A program made the position numbers and the translations under genes. From assembly GCF_000720185.1 (NCBI RefSeq), contig NZ_JOIY01000021.1:1-64000 (forward strand): a stretch of DNA of 64,000 nt. The letters run 5' to 3'. Origin of the DNA: Streptomyces sp. NRRL S-340 (lineage in GTDB: Bacteria; Actinomycetota; Actinomycetes; Streptomycetales; Streptomycetaceae). Positions 42,585-51,278 of the stretch are shown in pieces. A model generated the notes under the pieces. The model saw only the letters and a list, made by a program, of their open reading frames with translations, did not search any database and was not told the origin of the DNA. Positions within the stretch are counted from its first letter, which is position 1. The number at the start of each line of letters is the position of its first letter.

Positions 42585-43194
42585 GTACGTCCTCCGGGAC
42601 ATGCTGCTCGATGGCGAACCCGAGCTTCGGGTACTCGATAAGACGCTGGAGGTCGCCGACGAGCATGTCGATGACGAGCTTCTCGTCACCGATGCTCTTG
42701 AGGTAGTCGTCGAACTCCATGGGCTCCGATGCGCAGGTCACCTCGACCTGGGGCCAGAGTTTGCGGGCGGTGGCGAAGGAGCGGCGCTCCATGTAGGGCT
42801 TGGAGACGAGCAGCACGGACTTCGGTGTGATACCGGCAGACGCGAGGACCTCGCGGGACAGGGTGATGTTCTGGCCAGTGTTGCCGGCGTTCGGCTCCAC
42901 GAGGATCGCTCCATCCGGCACACCAAGGGCGAGGGCGTGCTCGCGGAAGTGCACGGCTTCCCCACGGGGGAATACCTTGGCTGTGGTCGGGCTGTTGCCG
43001 CCAGTGAACACGAGAGTGGGGAACAGGCCGGCGCGGTACAGCTCGGCGCTGAAGGCGGCCACGCCGAGGTCGTGACTGCCAAGCCCGATCGCGACGTCGA
43101 CGGGGCCCACGTCGTGATGCATCTGGTGGAAGTCCCAGACCAGCTTGGCCTTGCTGATCTGCTCCTCGGTGATGGCCGGCTGGTTGTCGGTCAC
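42526..43194 (-). CDS. YdcF/DUF218-family protein
   Basis: A 222-residue DUF218 protein. Landmarks: VDVAIGLGSHDLGVAAF, LFPTLVFTGGNSPTT (the conserved TGG), VEPNAGNTGQNITLSREVLA (E-x-x-A-x-N-T) and KSVLLVSKPYMERRSFATA. The fold binds nucleotide-type ligands in E. coli YdcF. It lies between an XRE-TPR regulator (16 bases upstream) and wbqC, forming a leftward three-gene operon. There is no signal or membrane segment, unlike many DUF218 proteins. Confidence 0.9.
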   Translation of the reverse strand: MTDNQPAITEEQISKAKLVWDFHQMHHDVGPVDVAIGLGSHDLGVAAFSAELYRAGLFPTLVFTGGNSPTTAKVFPRGEAVHFREHALALGVPDGAILVEPNAGNTGQNITLSREVLASAGITPKSVLLVSKPYMERRSFATARKLWPQVEVTCASEPMEFDDYLKSIGDEKLVIDMLVGDLQRLIEYPKLGFAIEQHVPEDVHAAYESLIRAGFTSRLIAS

Positions 43195-43210
43195 TCGCTT
43201 GTCTCCCTGG

Positions 43211-44317
43211 TCACCGTCGTGTGGGGCGGGCTGCCCCGTCGGCCGTCCTCCGGATGTCCGTGATGCTGCGGAGCTGGTGGCTCAGCCTGTACTGGGCTGC
43301 CTCCCTGGCAGCGTCGTCGAGGACGTGTAGCCCATCATCCAGGGTGGCGGGATCGGAGAGCAGGATGTGGCCATATGCGGTGTCCAGGCGTACCCGCTGC
43401 ATGGGCGAGTCCGTGACGCCTGTACTGCGTGCAAGGTCGATGAGGCGTAGGGCGGCATCGAGGTTCCCGGAACCGCGGTGAGCGAGGGCCAGCTTCTGTT
43501 GCGCGACCGACCAATCCTCCTGTTCGGCGAGGTCCTCGAAGACGTGGACCGCTGCTTCCATAACGCTGACCGCATAGTCGTGGTTGCCGTCCTTGCTCAG
43601 AGCCGTGCCCACCCACAAACGAGCGCGGGCACGATCACGAGGGGACAATCGATCGTCGGCTGCCAGGTCCTCGTACTGGCGCGCCGCTGTCTCAAGTTCG
43701 CCGACCATCTCTGTGACGACGGCTAGGGAGAGATCGAGCTGAGCTACGCGGCGCGGAATCTCCAACTGTGTATAAAGCGAACGAGCGTTGGCGTATGCGC
43801 GCTGGGCCGAAAGAGGGCCTACGACGGCCCCTTGGTCTCGCATCAGGTCTCCCTGCAGCGCGGTGGAACGTGCCAGCAAGGACAAGCCCCGTTCATCCAG
43901 TTCCGAGGCTTTGTAGCGAGAGGTCCAGCGGTGCAGAAGTGCTTCTGCAAAGGGAAAGTTCTGGCGGGCAAGGGCCACCACTGCGCGCTCCAAGTCGTCG
44001 GCCCACGTCTCGTAGTCCCAGGCTCGTGGGCGGGGAATGGTGACGCGCCCGGTCGTTTCCGGAGGGGTGCACCCCTCGGCAAGTTTGGCGAGCTCTGTTT
44101 CGAAACGCACGTGGGTCTGCGCGTTCGCCTGGGCCAGCGCTGTATCCAAGATGGCCTGGCTCTCCGTATTGGGTCGCCGCTTGGCCAGAAACTTCTCCCA
44201 GTTACTGACGGTATTGACCGAGACGCCCAGTCTTTCGGCGAAGGCACGCACGCTCAAGCGGAGAGCCTTCCGGAGGGCAAGCGCCTCCAGGCCGGTCCAT
44301 TCATGAACGGTCGCCAC
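43211..44317 (-). CDS. XRE-type HTH regulator with TPR-like domain
   Basis: A 368-residue regulator. The N-terminal HTH (LRKALRLSVRAFAERLGVSVNTVSNWEK, residues about 16-43) is followed by a long helical TPR-like region, including ARQYEDLAADDRLSPRDRARARLW and LALAHRGSGNLDAALRLIDLA. Such proteins in Streptomyces are often cluster-situated regulators responding to peptides or small ligands. It is the first gene of the leftward operon with ydcF and wbqC. An 11-base tandem repeat upstream (44371-44391) may be its operator. Confidence 0.88.
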   Translation of the reverse strand: MATVHEWTGLEALALRKALRLSVRAFAERLGVSVNTVSNWEKFLAKRRPNTESQAILDTALAQANAQTHVRFETELAKLAEGCTPPETTGRVTIPRPRAWDYETWADDLERAVVALARQNFPFAEALLHRWTSRYKASELDERGLSLLARSTALQGDLMRDQGAVVGPLSAQRAYANARSLYTQLEIPRRVAQLDLSLAVVTEMVGELETAARQYEDLAADDRLSPRDRARARLWVGTALSKDGNHDYAVSVMEAAVHVFEDLAEQEDWSVAQQKLALAHRGSGNLDAALRLIDLARSTGVTDSPMQRVRLDTAYGHILLSDPATLDDGLHVLDDAAREAAQYRLSHQLRSITDIRRTADGAARPTRR

Positions 44318-44370
44318 GTGCCACTCCTTTCCGTTGCCATCGAAGCACGCTGTGTCGCGTCAGGTGGACG

Positions 44371-44391
44371 GAAGTGGGACAGAAGTGGGAC
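44371..44391. repeat. tandem GAAGTGGGAC repeat
   Basis: GAAGTGGGAC at 44371-44380 and 44382-44391, a period of 11 bases (one helical turn), in the 148-base gap between the XRE-TPR regulator and the resolvase-like gene. It is a possible operator for either promoter. Confidence 0.4.
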
Positions 44392-44465
44392 GGCCGTGGA
44401 TTCCCTGACCACTCGGCCGCCATCAGGCTCGAAATGCCCCTCCGAAGACGGCCTGATGGACGGTC

Positions 44466-44861
44466 ATGATCTTGGAACCCCTCACCGAACAGCGACACGT
44501 CACCGGTCCGCTCGTGTTCGGCTACCTGCGCCTGGTGCGGGTCTCACGTGCTCGTCAGCTGGCCCTGACGATGGCGATCAGCGACTACTGCCGTCGTCAC
44601 GAGCTGACACTGGCCGGTGTCTACATGGAGCGTTGCTCTTCCACGCCGTACGCGTTCGTGGGCATGCTCGATGCCCTCACGGCCACTCGGTCCTATGGGG
44701 TCGTACTTCCCACCCCGTCGCACCTCGGCCCCAAGGCCATAGCGGCTGAACGGCGCAGTCAGCTGACCGAAACCGGCGCCCATCTGCTGCTGATCCGTGG
44801 TGAGCAGGCGGCTCCACCAGGCGAAGGCGCCCCATCCCTCGCCGCCGGAGGCACCGAGTGA
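44466..44861 (+). CDS. resolvase-N-terminal-like protein without catalytic Ser
   Basis: A 131-residue protein resembling the catalytic domain of serine recombinases: LVFGYLRLVRVSRARQLAL, ISDYCRRHELTLAGVYMERC, a LDALTATRSYGVVLPTPSHLG region and LTETGAHLLLIRG. The catalytic Ser expected after the first strand (Y-x-R-V-S) is not obvious; the sequence reads YLRLVRVSRA. No DNA-binding domain follows. These stand-alone domains are common next to Streptomyces regulators and are unlikely to recombine DNA. ATG 44466 is chosen by domain start; the ribosome site is weak. Confidence 0.7.
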   Translation: MILEPLTEQRHVTGPLVFGYLRLVRVSRARQLALTMAISDYCRRHELTLAGVYMERCSSTPYAFVGMLDALTATRSYGVVLPTPSHLGPKAIAAERRSQLTETGAHLLLIRGEQAAPPGEGAPSLAAGGTE

Positions 44862-44962
44862 TGAGTGCCTGCCGGTACAGCCCTGCGCGACCGTGGTTGG
44901 CGCCTGCTCGGGCGGCTACGTCCCGGCCGGCCGCCAGCATCGCTTGCAGAGGGTGCCTCGAG

Positions 44963-45448
44963 TCAGCGCTCGGCGGCGTTCCTCCAGTAGTCCTTCAGCA
45001 TCTCGCTGGGCCACGCGGGCTGGGTGACGTTGCCGCGCGGCAGGAACTCCTTGAAGACCGCCACCAGGTCCACCACCAGCGTGCCGTCGTCCGCATCGAG
45101 GTCGACGACGTGCAGGTCCCGTCCGTCGACACGGAGCAACCGCGGGAACGAGGTCGCGAGGCGAGCCGGACGCCGGTGGTTGTGGTGCACGAAGGTTCCC
45201 GTCGCCGGCCAGTCCGGGTTGTCCCGCGGGCTGCGCGCGTGGAGGGCAACGTCTTCAGGAGAGCCGAAGTTGAAGAACCAGGTGACCTGGAGGTGAGAGA
45301 ACTCCTCGATCCCCTGCAGGGTCTCCTCGGGGAACTCCGGGCGCAGCCGAATGATCGACTCCACACCGCCCTTGAAGTCGTCGAGGCGCCCCTTGTGGCC
45401 CCCGACTACTTCGGCGATCACCGGCACCTCGATGGACTGTGTGGACAC
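44963..45448 (-). CDS. TrmO-like tRNA t6A37 methyltransferase (TsaA family)
   Basis: A 161-residue beta-barrel of the TsaA/TrmO family, which methylates N6-threonylcarbamoyladenosine at tRNA position 37 with SAM. Typical strands are IEVPVIAEVVGG, GGVESIIRLRPEFPEETLQG, FSHLQVTWFFNFG and LVVDLVAVFKEFLPRG. GTG 45448 has GGGGGAA just upstream; GTG 45493 would add 15 residues. Stand-alone actinobacterial copies are common and not always true TrmO, so the tRNA activity is likely but not certain. Confidence 0.82.
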   Translation of the reverse strand: MSTQSIEVPVIAEVVGGHKGRLDDFKGGVESIIRLRPEFPEETLQGIEEFSHLQVTWFFNFGSPEDVALHARSPRDNPDWPATGTFVHHNHRRPARLATSFPRLLRVDGRDLHVVDLDADDGTLVVDLVAVFKEFLPRGNVTQPAWPSEMLKDYWRNAAER

Positions 45449-45523
45449 GGGTTCCCCCTTCTCCGCTCGCGGCACGGCGAGGCGGTCAGCCACAGCATGC
45501 CCGCCTTCACCACCATGGCGCCG

Positions 45524-46912
45524 TCAGGCTACTCGTTCGAGTACGGCCTTGGCGCGCTCGTCGATCTCCGCCGCCACGCTGATTCCCCGATTACGGAAAG
45601 GGGACAGCACCCGGCGCATGTTCACGGCTGCCTCGCGTGCTCTGCCCGACTGGACGCCCTCCATCGCGTCCAGGGCCTGTGCCCAGGTGTGGCAGGCGGC
45701 CTCCACGTTCCCCTTGCGGGCCTGCACGGTGCCCATGTAGCCCAACGTCACCGCGTGGGTCCGGCTGAAGGTGTCGGCCTTCCTGGTCAGCACGCTGTTG
45801 TTGAATTCTTGGAGCGCGCCGTCGAGATCGCCGAGCGTCCACAGGGTGCGGGCGGTCTCGTGGGCCAGGGAAGCCCGCTGGAAGAACCACACCCGACTCG
45901 GTTCCTCGTCGCCGACGTCCGCCGCAGCAAGGTCGTCCTCGGCCCGGAGAAGCGCTGCGATCGCGGCACGCTTCTGTCCGTCGGCGGCAAGGCTGCGTGC
46001 CTGCACCACTCCGAGCAGTGCCCGCTCGCGAGGGGTCGCGAGGGTGTACCGCTTACGCTCCACGGAAGCCGTGGCGAGGTCGACGGCAGCCCTCGGGTGG
46101 CCGAGGTCCGTTGCCTGGTGAGCCATCGCCCGCAAGATGTGGCCGGCGAGGGGAGCGTCGTCGGCTTCCGCCGCGAGCTTCAGGGCCAGAGTGAAGTAGC
46201 GACGCGCGGCCTCATGGCGGGAGGCGTCGAAGCTCATCCAGCCGGCGACGTACACCGCCTCGGAGGCAGCGGCGAGCAGGGCACGACGGGTGCCGTCGCT
46301 GGTGAATATCCCTCCCACATACCTGGCCACGTCGTCGACGAGGTACTGGTAGAGAGCCGTACGGCCGTCCATGCCGCCGTGGCGCTGGTCTCTTCGAGAG
46401 AAGAACTCCGTCATCTCACGCACAGCGCTGACTTCGGCGGCCCCGACCCTGCGGCTCGTCGCAGCGGGACGGGACTTTGCCCGTTGGGGAGCCTCATCCC
46501 ACCACTGCGGTCCAGGCAGAACCAGGCCACCCACCGAGTAGGCGGCGCCGGCCAGCAATCGGCGGCGTTCGAGGTCCACGTCGCTTCTCCCAAGGTCTAC
46601 CAGCGCAGTCAGCGTATCGACGTTCCACTCCGATGCCGCGACTGCATCCGCGCCCAGCACGGAGAACCCGATCTCAGCTGGTGTGATGGGGCGTTGCAGT
46701 CGCCGGGACAACGTCTCGCACAAGATAAGCGGCGCTCTGCCCGAGGGCTGCGTTCCCGCCACCCACATGGCGATGTGCGAGCGGCTGGTGCCCAACAATT
46801 CCTTTGCTCCCACCTCGGCCGCGACCCTCACGAAGGCAGCCGCCACTTTCTGCTGCGACCAGCCTGTTTCCGCGATCGCGTCGGCCAGCTTCACGTTCCG
46901 CTCGCGCGCCAT
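45524..46912 (-). CDS. HTH regulator with tetratricopeptide-like domain
   Basis: A 462-residue regulator of the Streptomyces HTH-plus-TPR class. The N-terminal HTH lies in AIAETGWSQQKVAAAFVRVA and SRSHIAMWVAGTQPSG (about residues 12-58). A linker holds RRRLLAGAAYSVGGLVLPG, then TPR-type helices (ALKLAAEADDAPLAGHILRAM, ALLRAEDDLAAADV, WAQALDAMEGVQ). It diverges from the plus-strand operon at 47051 and is the natural candidate for controlling it. Confidence 0.87.
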   Translation of the reverse strand: MARERNVKLADAIAETGWSQQKVAAAFVRVAAEVGAKELLGTSRSHIAMWVAGTQPSGRAPLILCETLSRRLQRPITPAEIGFSVLGADAVAASEWNVDTLTALVDLGRSDVDLERRRLLAGAAYSVGGLVLPGPQWWDEAPQRAKSRPAATSRRVGAAEVSAVREMTEFFSRRDQRHGGMDGRTALYQYLVDDVARYVGGIFTSDGTRRALLAAASEAVYVAGWMSFDASRHEAARRYFTLALKLAAEADDAPLAGHILRAMAHQATDLGHPRAAVDLATASVERKRYTLATPRERALLGVVQARSLAADGQKRAAIAALLRAEDDLAAADVGDEEPSRVWFFQRASLAHETARTLWTLGDLDGALQEFNNSVLTRKADTFSRTHAVTLGYMGTVQARKGNVEAACHTWAQALDAMEGVQSGRAREAAVNMRRVLSPFRNRGISVAAEIDERAKAVLERVA

Positions 46913-47050
46913 CGTCTACCTCGGTTCACCAAAACGATCTTTGACGGGTTTGACGGCCCCGGCAGCCGCCGGGAGATACCGCCGCGATGTGATCCACGGT
47001 TCGCTCGTGGTCAACGAAACCACCAACTGCCTTTGTCCGGGAGGAAACCG

Positions 47051-47245
47051 GTGAAGACCAGCCACACGACTGGCGCCGATACCCGGACTGGGTCGGGCGA
47101 CGGGCGCGCTCCCGCTCCGACGTCCGGCGTACGGCACCTCGACCACTCGCCGCCGGTGGCCGTACTCGTGCAGAACCTCCGCCCCTTCGACCACTCCGAC
47201 AAGACCGCCGATCGAGTCCTCCGCGGGCTCAAGCACCAGTTGTGA
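47051..47245 (+). CDS. small hypothetical protein heading the operon
   Basis: A 64-residue protein with no family I recognise. GTG 47051 is preceded by GGGAGGAAACC, an excellent site. The sequence is hydrophilic; its C-terminus VAVLVQNLRPFDHSDKTADRVLRGLKHQL looks structured. It lies 10 bases before the anti-sigma-type ATPase and is therefore probably co-expressed. Confidence 0.55.
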   Translation: MKTSHTTGADTRTGSGDGRAPAPTSGVRHLDHSPPVAVLVQNLRPFDHSDKTADRVLRGLKHQL

Positions 47246-47255
47246 GAAGGTGAGC

Positions 47256-47768
47256 ATGGACCGAATCGAAAGTCTGGGCAGTGTGATCAGCACTCCCGAA
47301 CGGAAGAAAAGCCTGACGCTCGCCGCCAACGACAGGGCCCCGGGCAAGGCACGGTCTTTCACCCGGGAAGCGCTGACGGCGTGGGGGGTGGAAGACCTTC
47401 TGGACCAGGCTGTACTGATCGTCAGCGAGCTCACCACCAACGCCGAGCGGCACGGCCGAACTCCGGGCGTCAGCCTGAGCCTTCCGTCCAGGGTGGAAGG
47501 CGAGCCCGTCGAAGAGATCACGCTGACGTTAGCCCTGCAGGCCGGTGTTGTGGGGATCGAGGTCGAAGACAACTCCCCTGAGCCCCCAGTGCCTCAGATC
47601 GCCTCGCTCTATGCCACCAGCGGACGGGGCCTACACCTCGTGTCGGCAGCGGCCGACGCCTGGGCTGCCTGCCCCAAGGAAGACGGACGCGGCAAGAGAG
47701 TGATCGCTCTCGTGAGGCGCACCGAGTCGCCCTTCACCTCCCAACCCCCTTCCCTTGGAGATCCCTGA
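47256..47768 (+). CDS. ATP-binding protein, anti-sigma-factor (HATPase_c) type
   Basis: A 170-residue GHKL-fold serine/threonine kinase-like protein. N-box: VLIVSELTTNAERHG; G1: IEVEDNSPEPP with the ATP-binding Asp; G2: TSGRGLHLVSAAADAW. These single-domain proteins are abundant in Streptomyces, some acting as anti-sigma factors or helpers for APH-like genes. ATG 47256 follows GAAGG; GTG 47250 is an alternative. Its stop overlaps the HAD gene by one base. A link to the biosynthetic genes downstream is only positional. Confidence 0.88.
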   Translation: MDRIESLGSVISTPERKKSLTLAANDRAPGKARSFTREALTAWGVEDLLDQAVLIVSELTTNAERHGRTPGVSLSLPSRVEGEPVEEITLTLALQAGVVGIEVEDNSPEPPVPQIASLYATSGRGLHLVSAAADAWAACPKEDGRGKRVIALVRRTESPFTSQPPSLGDP

Positions 47769-48475
47769 TGTCATCCCGGCCTACTTCCTCACCCGCGCCG
47801 ACCTCCGGCGGAACGAGGCGGGGCTTCGACGCCGATGCCGTACGTGTGCTGCTGCTGGACCTGGACGGCGTGCTCGTCGACACCCGCCCGGTCATGGAGC
47901 GCGCGTGGCGTCAGGTCCGTAAAGACCACGGCCTCGACGTGCCGTTCGGGGAGTACGAGCGTCACCTGGGTCGGCCCTTCGCCGACATCATGCAGCAGCT
48001 CGGGCTCGCTGACGCCGAGCCGATCCACCAGACCTACTCCAAGGCGTCGACGGCCGCCTCTCACCTTGCCCGACAGTTCGACGGCGTCATGGAGGTCCTG
48101 CATGCCTTCGCCGCTGCCGACTGGCGCCTGGGGATTGTCACGTCCAAGCCGTTGTCGCGAGCCGCCCCTCTCCTGGCTCAGCTCGGCGTCCCGTTCGGCA
48201 CGGTGCGCACGCCGAACGGGGTGGGGCGGGGGAAACCCGCGCCAGACCCGATCCTGCTCGCCCTGATCGACCTGGGTGCCGACCCGGCCGATGCGCTGTA
48301 CGTCGGCGACATGGCGGTCGACCAGGAGGCAGCCCGTCGCGCTGGCGTCTCGTACGTGCATGCGGGCTGGGGCTACGGCACCCCGAGCCCCCCGGCCCCC
48401 GTCGTCGCCGCATCGCCGAAGGACCTGCTGCGGCTCATGGACACCGGGCCGATCCTCGAAGGGAGCCTTGTATGA
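47768..48475 (+). CDS. HAD-superfamily phosphatase
   Basis: A 235-residue HAD hydrolase, phosphoglycolate-phosphatase-like. Motif I DLDGVLVD (residues about 30-37) holds the nucleophile and general-acid Asp; motif II is IVTSKP; motif III Lys is in RGKPAPDP; motif IV is YVGDMAVDQEA. It would dephosphorylate a sugar phosphate or nucleotide of the pathway. It starts one base inside the ATPase gene and overlaps the GT-B-like gene (ATGA). Confidence 0.92.
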   Translation: MSSRPTSSPAPTSGGTRRGFDADAVRVLLLDLDGVLVDTRPVMERAWRQVRKDHGLDVPFGEYERHLGRPFADIMQQLGLADAEPIHQTYSKASTAASHLARQFDGVMEVLHAFAAADWRLGIVTSKPLSRAAPLLAQLGVPFGTVRTPNGVGRGKPAPDPILLALIDLGADPADALYVGDMAVDQEAARRAGVSYVHAGWGYGTPSPPAPVVAASPKDLLRLMDTGPILEGSLV

Positions 48476-50325
48476 CGCCGACCAAGTGCAGCGCCTTGGG
48501 CATCGCCCGCGTCGACTCCGATGGCAAGCCCCTGTGGGCGCTGGTCGGCGAGGGCGCGCTCGCGACCATGAAGTCCGACCGGATCACCACGTCCGAACTG
48601 GAGGCCCTGCCCTTCGACCCGCGCGACGCGGAAGCAGGGGTCGACCATGTGATGGAGGCCCTCGAAGCGTACGGCGCCGACCTTGCGAGGACGCCGGGTG
48701 GCGCGGGGTGGCTGTACGTCCAGCACGTGCCGGCGCGGCGCCTGGTGGCACAGGTCGTACGTAAGCTGGCGGCGCTCAGCGCGTGGGAGCCGTTCGCCAA
48801 GGCCCCAGGTCCGCTGAGACTCGCGCCCTACGAAGGACTCGTCGGGCTGCGGTCGAGCAGCTCCCGCGAGTACCGGGCGTACACGGTCACCTGGTCGGGC
48901 ATCGCTTACCTGCTCGGAGCCGCAGCCCCTCACAACCCCCTCCGATCCGCGCAGTTACGCAACCTCCCTCATGCCCCGACGGTCGCATCGGTGCCGAGCC
49001 CGGCTCCCTCGGAGCTTCCAGTGAGCGAGGTGGTGGCGCTGTCGTGGTCGTCCCGTCACGCGGCCACTCTGCTGCCAGTGCTGGAGGAGCTGGCCAGGAA
49101 CGGGCGCCCCAGCCTCGTGGTGGACTTGGCGACCGACCCGGCGGAGCGGTGCCCGGCTTCGGGGGTCGCGGGGGTGAACCTGTGCTCGCCTCCGCCCAGT
49201 CTCTTCGACCTCTCCGGCGCCGTGGACGGGCTGAAGCCGCAGGATGACGGCCACGTCGTTCGAGTCGACGAGCACGAGGTTCAACTGGCGCGAGTGCTCC
49301 GCCTCGTATCCGTTCTGTTGGAGACGAGCGGCGGGTGCACCCAGCCGTCTTGGCGATCCGTGGTCCTGGCGGAGACATGGTTGGACGACGTTCTCGCCGC
49401 CGCACGGCCGCATACCGTCCTGGTCAGCAACGACACCAGCCCGCTGGGTGCGCTGGCCGTACATGTGGCAGAGCGCCATGGGGTGAATACGGTGCACGTC
49501 CAGCACGGGGCCTGGACGGCTGAGTCGGTCGCATGGCCCGCGCTGCACAGCCGCGACATCGTGGTCATGGGTGAGCGGGATCTCCCCCTCGCGAAGGAGT
49601 GGGTGCGCCACCCTGACGCCAAAGTCCATGTCCTGGGCCAGCCCCGCTTCGATGTACTCGCTGGCCTCGGCCGCGATACCCAGCGGCGCTACCTGGAAAA
49701 TCTGCTGGCCCCCGGCCCGCGTCGCAGTCCTGCCCGTATCGCGGTGTGGGCCTGCCAGCCCTTCGGTCCTGACCGGCTCAAGGCCCAGGCCGACCTGCTG
49801 CTGGACGGTCTGTGGCAGGCCGGCAGCGACTGGGGCCTCGTCATCGCGCCGCATCCGGCACAGAGCATCGACGTCTTCGCCCCCTTGCTCGAACGGGACG
49901 GTCGGCCCCTGGTGGCCGTGGCCGATCCCCGGGTCGGCGCTCGCGGCTGCCTCGCCGGTGCCGACGCTCTGGCGAGCGCCTATTCGACGTGCGGCATCGA
50001 GGCCGCGCTGGTGGGCGTTCCGGTGCTCGAATTCGGTTCGCCCGGCGAGCGCACGCTCGGACTCTCCGACCACGGCCTTGCACGGCGATGCAGTACCGCC
50101 AATGAAATCGCCGACGCCCTCCTCGCACTGCGCGGTCCGCGCCCGCCTGCCGACCGGGCGGCGACGGACGCGGTGTGCCGGTGGCGCGGCGACAGCGCCG
50201 CCCAAGTCGCATGCCTCATCACCCGCCGCTCGGGCGGCCCTGTCATGCACTCCCTCCACATCAACCACGAGGCCCGCAGCGCCGATTCCGGACTGCCGCA
50301 GGGCGAAGGAGTACCTGCCCGATGA
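48472..50325 (+). CDS. GT-B-fold glycosyltransferase-like protein
   Basis: A 617-residue protein. The N-terminal 150 residues (SALGIARVDSDGKPLWALVG) are unrecognised. The rest resembles GT-B enzymes and the CDP-glycerol/UDP-GlcNAc-epimerase-like group: VVALSWSSRHAATLLPVLEEL, VLVSNDTSPLGALAVHVAERHGV, TVHVQHGAW (the GT-B acceptor-side signature), IVVMGERD, VHVLGQPRFDVL, VIAPHPAQ and the donor-binding DALASAYSTCGIEAALVGVPVLEF. It may transfer a glycosyl or glycerol-phosphate group. It overlaps its neighbours at both ends (ATGA). Confidence 0.75.
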   Translation: MTPTKCSALGIARVDSDGKPLWALVGEGALATMKSDRITTSELEALPFDPRDAEAGVDHVMEALEAYGADLARTPGGAGWLYVQHVPARRLVAQVVRKLAALSAWEPFAKAPGPLRLAPYEGLVGLRSSSSREYRAYTVTWSGIAYLLGAAAPHNPLRSAQLRNLPHAPTVASVPSPAPSELPVSEVVALSWSSRHAATLLPVLEELARNGRPSLVVDLATDPAERCPASGVAGVNLCSPPPSLFDLSGAVDGLKPQDDGHVVRVDEHEVQLARVLRLVSVLLETSGGCTQPSWRSVVLAETWLDDVLAAARPHTVLVSNDTSPLGALAVHVAERHGVNTVHVQHGAWTAESVAWPALHSRDIVVMGERDLPLAKEWVRHPDAKVHVLGQPRFDVLAGLGRDTQRRYLENLLAPGPRRSPARIAVWACQPFGPDRLKAQADLLLDGLWQAGSDWGLVIAPHPAQSIDVFAPLLERDGRPLVAVADPRVGARGCLAGADALASAYSTCGIEAALVGVPVLEFGSPGERTLGLSDHGLARRCSTANEIADALLALRGPRPPADRAATDAVCRWRGDSAAQVACLITRRSGGPVMHSLHINHEARSADSGLPQGEGVPAR

Positions 50326-51278
50326 CACACCTGACCGCCGACAGCGTCGCCGAACTCTTCGTCGGCGCTGTCGCCCTGGCCAAGAGCGGCGAGAGGGTCA
50401 GCCCTCGTGGCGTGGCGACCCGTGAGGTGCTAGACGTCCACATGCGGCTGACCCAGCCGCGGGCCCGCCTGCTGTACGCACCGCCGGCACGCGTCATCAA
50501 CCCCGCATTCGCCGTGGCGGAGACTGTGTGGCACCTCTCCGGCTCGGACGCCCCGTGGATTTTCGATTACAACGCGCGCCTGCGGCAGTACGCCGACGAC
50601 GGTGTCCTGCGGGGCGCGTACGGGCCGCGGATGCGGAAGTGGGCCGGGAACGTGGATCAGCTGAGCCGTGTCGTCGAGATCCTCAAGGAGGACCCCGACT
50701 CCCGCCGGGCCCTGATCCAGCTCTACGACCCGGCCCAAGACGCCGCCGGGCACAAGGACGTGCCCTGCACGCTGGGCTTCGGCTTCCATCTGCGCGCCGG
50801 CCGCCTGCACATGTCGACGACGATGCGTGGTCAGGACGTGTGGATCGGCATGCCGTACGACCTGTTCTTCTACACCGTGCTGCACGAGCTGGTCGCGGGC
50901 TGGCTCGGCGCCGAGCTGGGCGAGTTCCACCACCACGTGGGTTCACTGCACATCTACGAGAACCATCTCGACCAGGCCGAAGAGCTGACCGCGGTGACCG
51001 CGAGCGCGGGCATGCCGGACCTCACCACACCGTGGCGGGGTTTCGACGATCTGCTCGCCCAGGTCGAGGCCCGGGACGTGACCGGCCACCCGGGCTGGGA
51101 CACGATGGCTGAGACACTGCGCAGCTACCGCCTGTGGAAGGACGGCGCGCGTGAGCAGGCGTGGCGGGTCGCCGACAAGATCGACGGACCGCTGGGCGAG
51201 GCGCTCATCGCCTGGTACGGCGAGCTGAACCGCCGTGCCAGTGCCTCGACCGCGCGCGAGACGGCGGGGACGCGGTGA
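50322..51278 (+). CDS. thymidylate-synthase-family enzyme, probable (d)CMP/CMP hydroxymethylase type
   Basis: A 318-residue member of the thymidylate synthase fold. Conserved: Glu67 (AETVWHLSG), phosphate-binding Arg128/129 (DSRRALIQL), nucleophile Cys149 (DVPCTLGF), Arg169 and Asp172 (TMRGQDVW), and His210/Tyr212 (LHIYENH). The residue that reads the base in dTMP synthase, Asn177 of E. coli, lies 11 residues after that Arg; here that position is Asp180 (IGMPYD). Asp at this site is characteristic of dCMP/CMP hydroxymethylases (T4 gp42, MilA type). I therefore predict 5-hydroxymethylation of a cytidine nucleotide. It is followed by a carbamoyltransferase, translationally coupled. Confidence 0.82.
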   Translation: MTHLTADSVAELFVGAVALAKSGERVSPRGVATREVLDVHMRLTQPRARLLYAPPARVINPAFAVAETVWHLSGSDAPWIFDYNARLRQYADDGVLRGAYGPRMRKWAGNVDQLSRVVEILKEDPDSRRALIQLYDPAQDAAGHKDVPCTLGFGFHLRAGRLHMSTTMRGQDVWIGMPYDLFFYTVLHELVAGWLGAELGEFHHHVGSLHIYENHLDQAEELTAVTASAGMPDLTTPWRGFDDLLAQVEARDVTGHPGWDTMAETLRSYRLWKDGAREQAWRVADKIDGPLGEALIAWYGELNRRASASTARETAGTR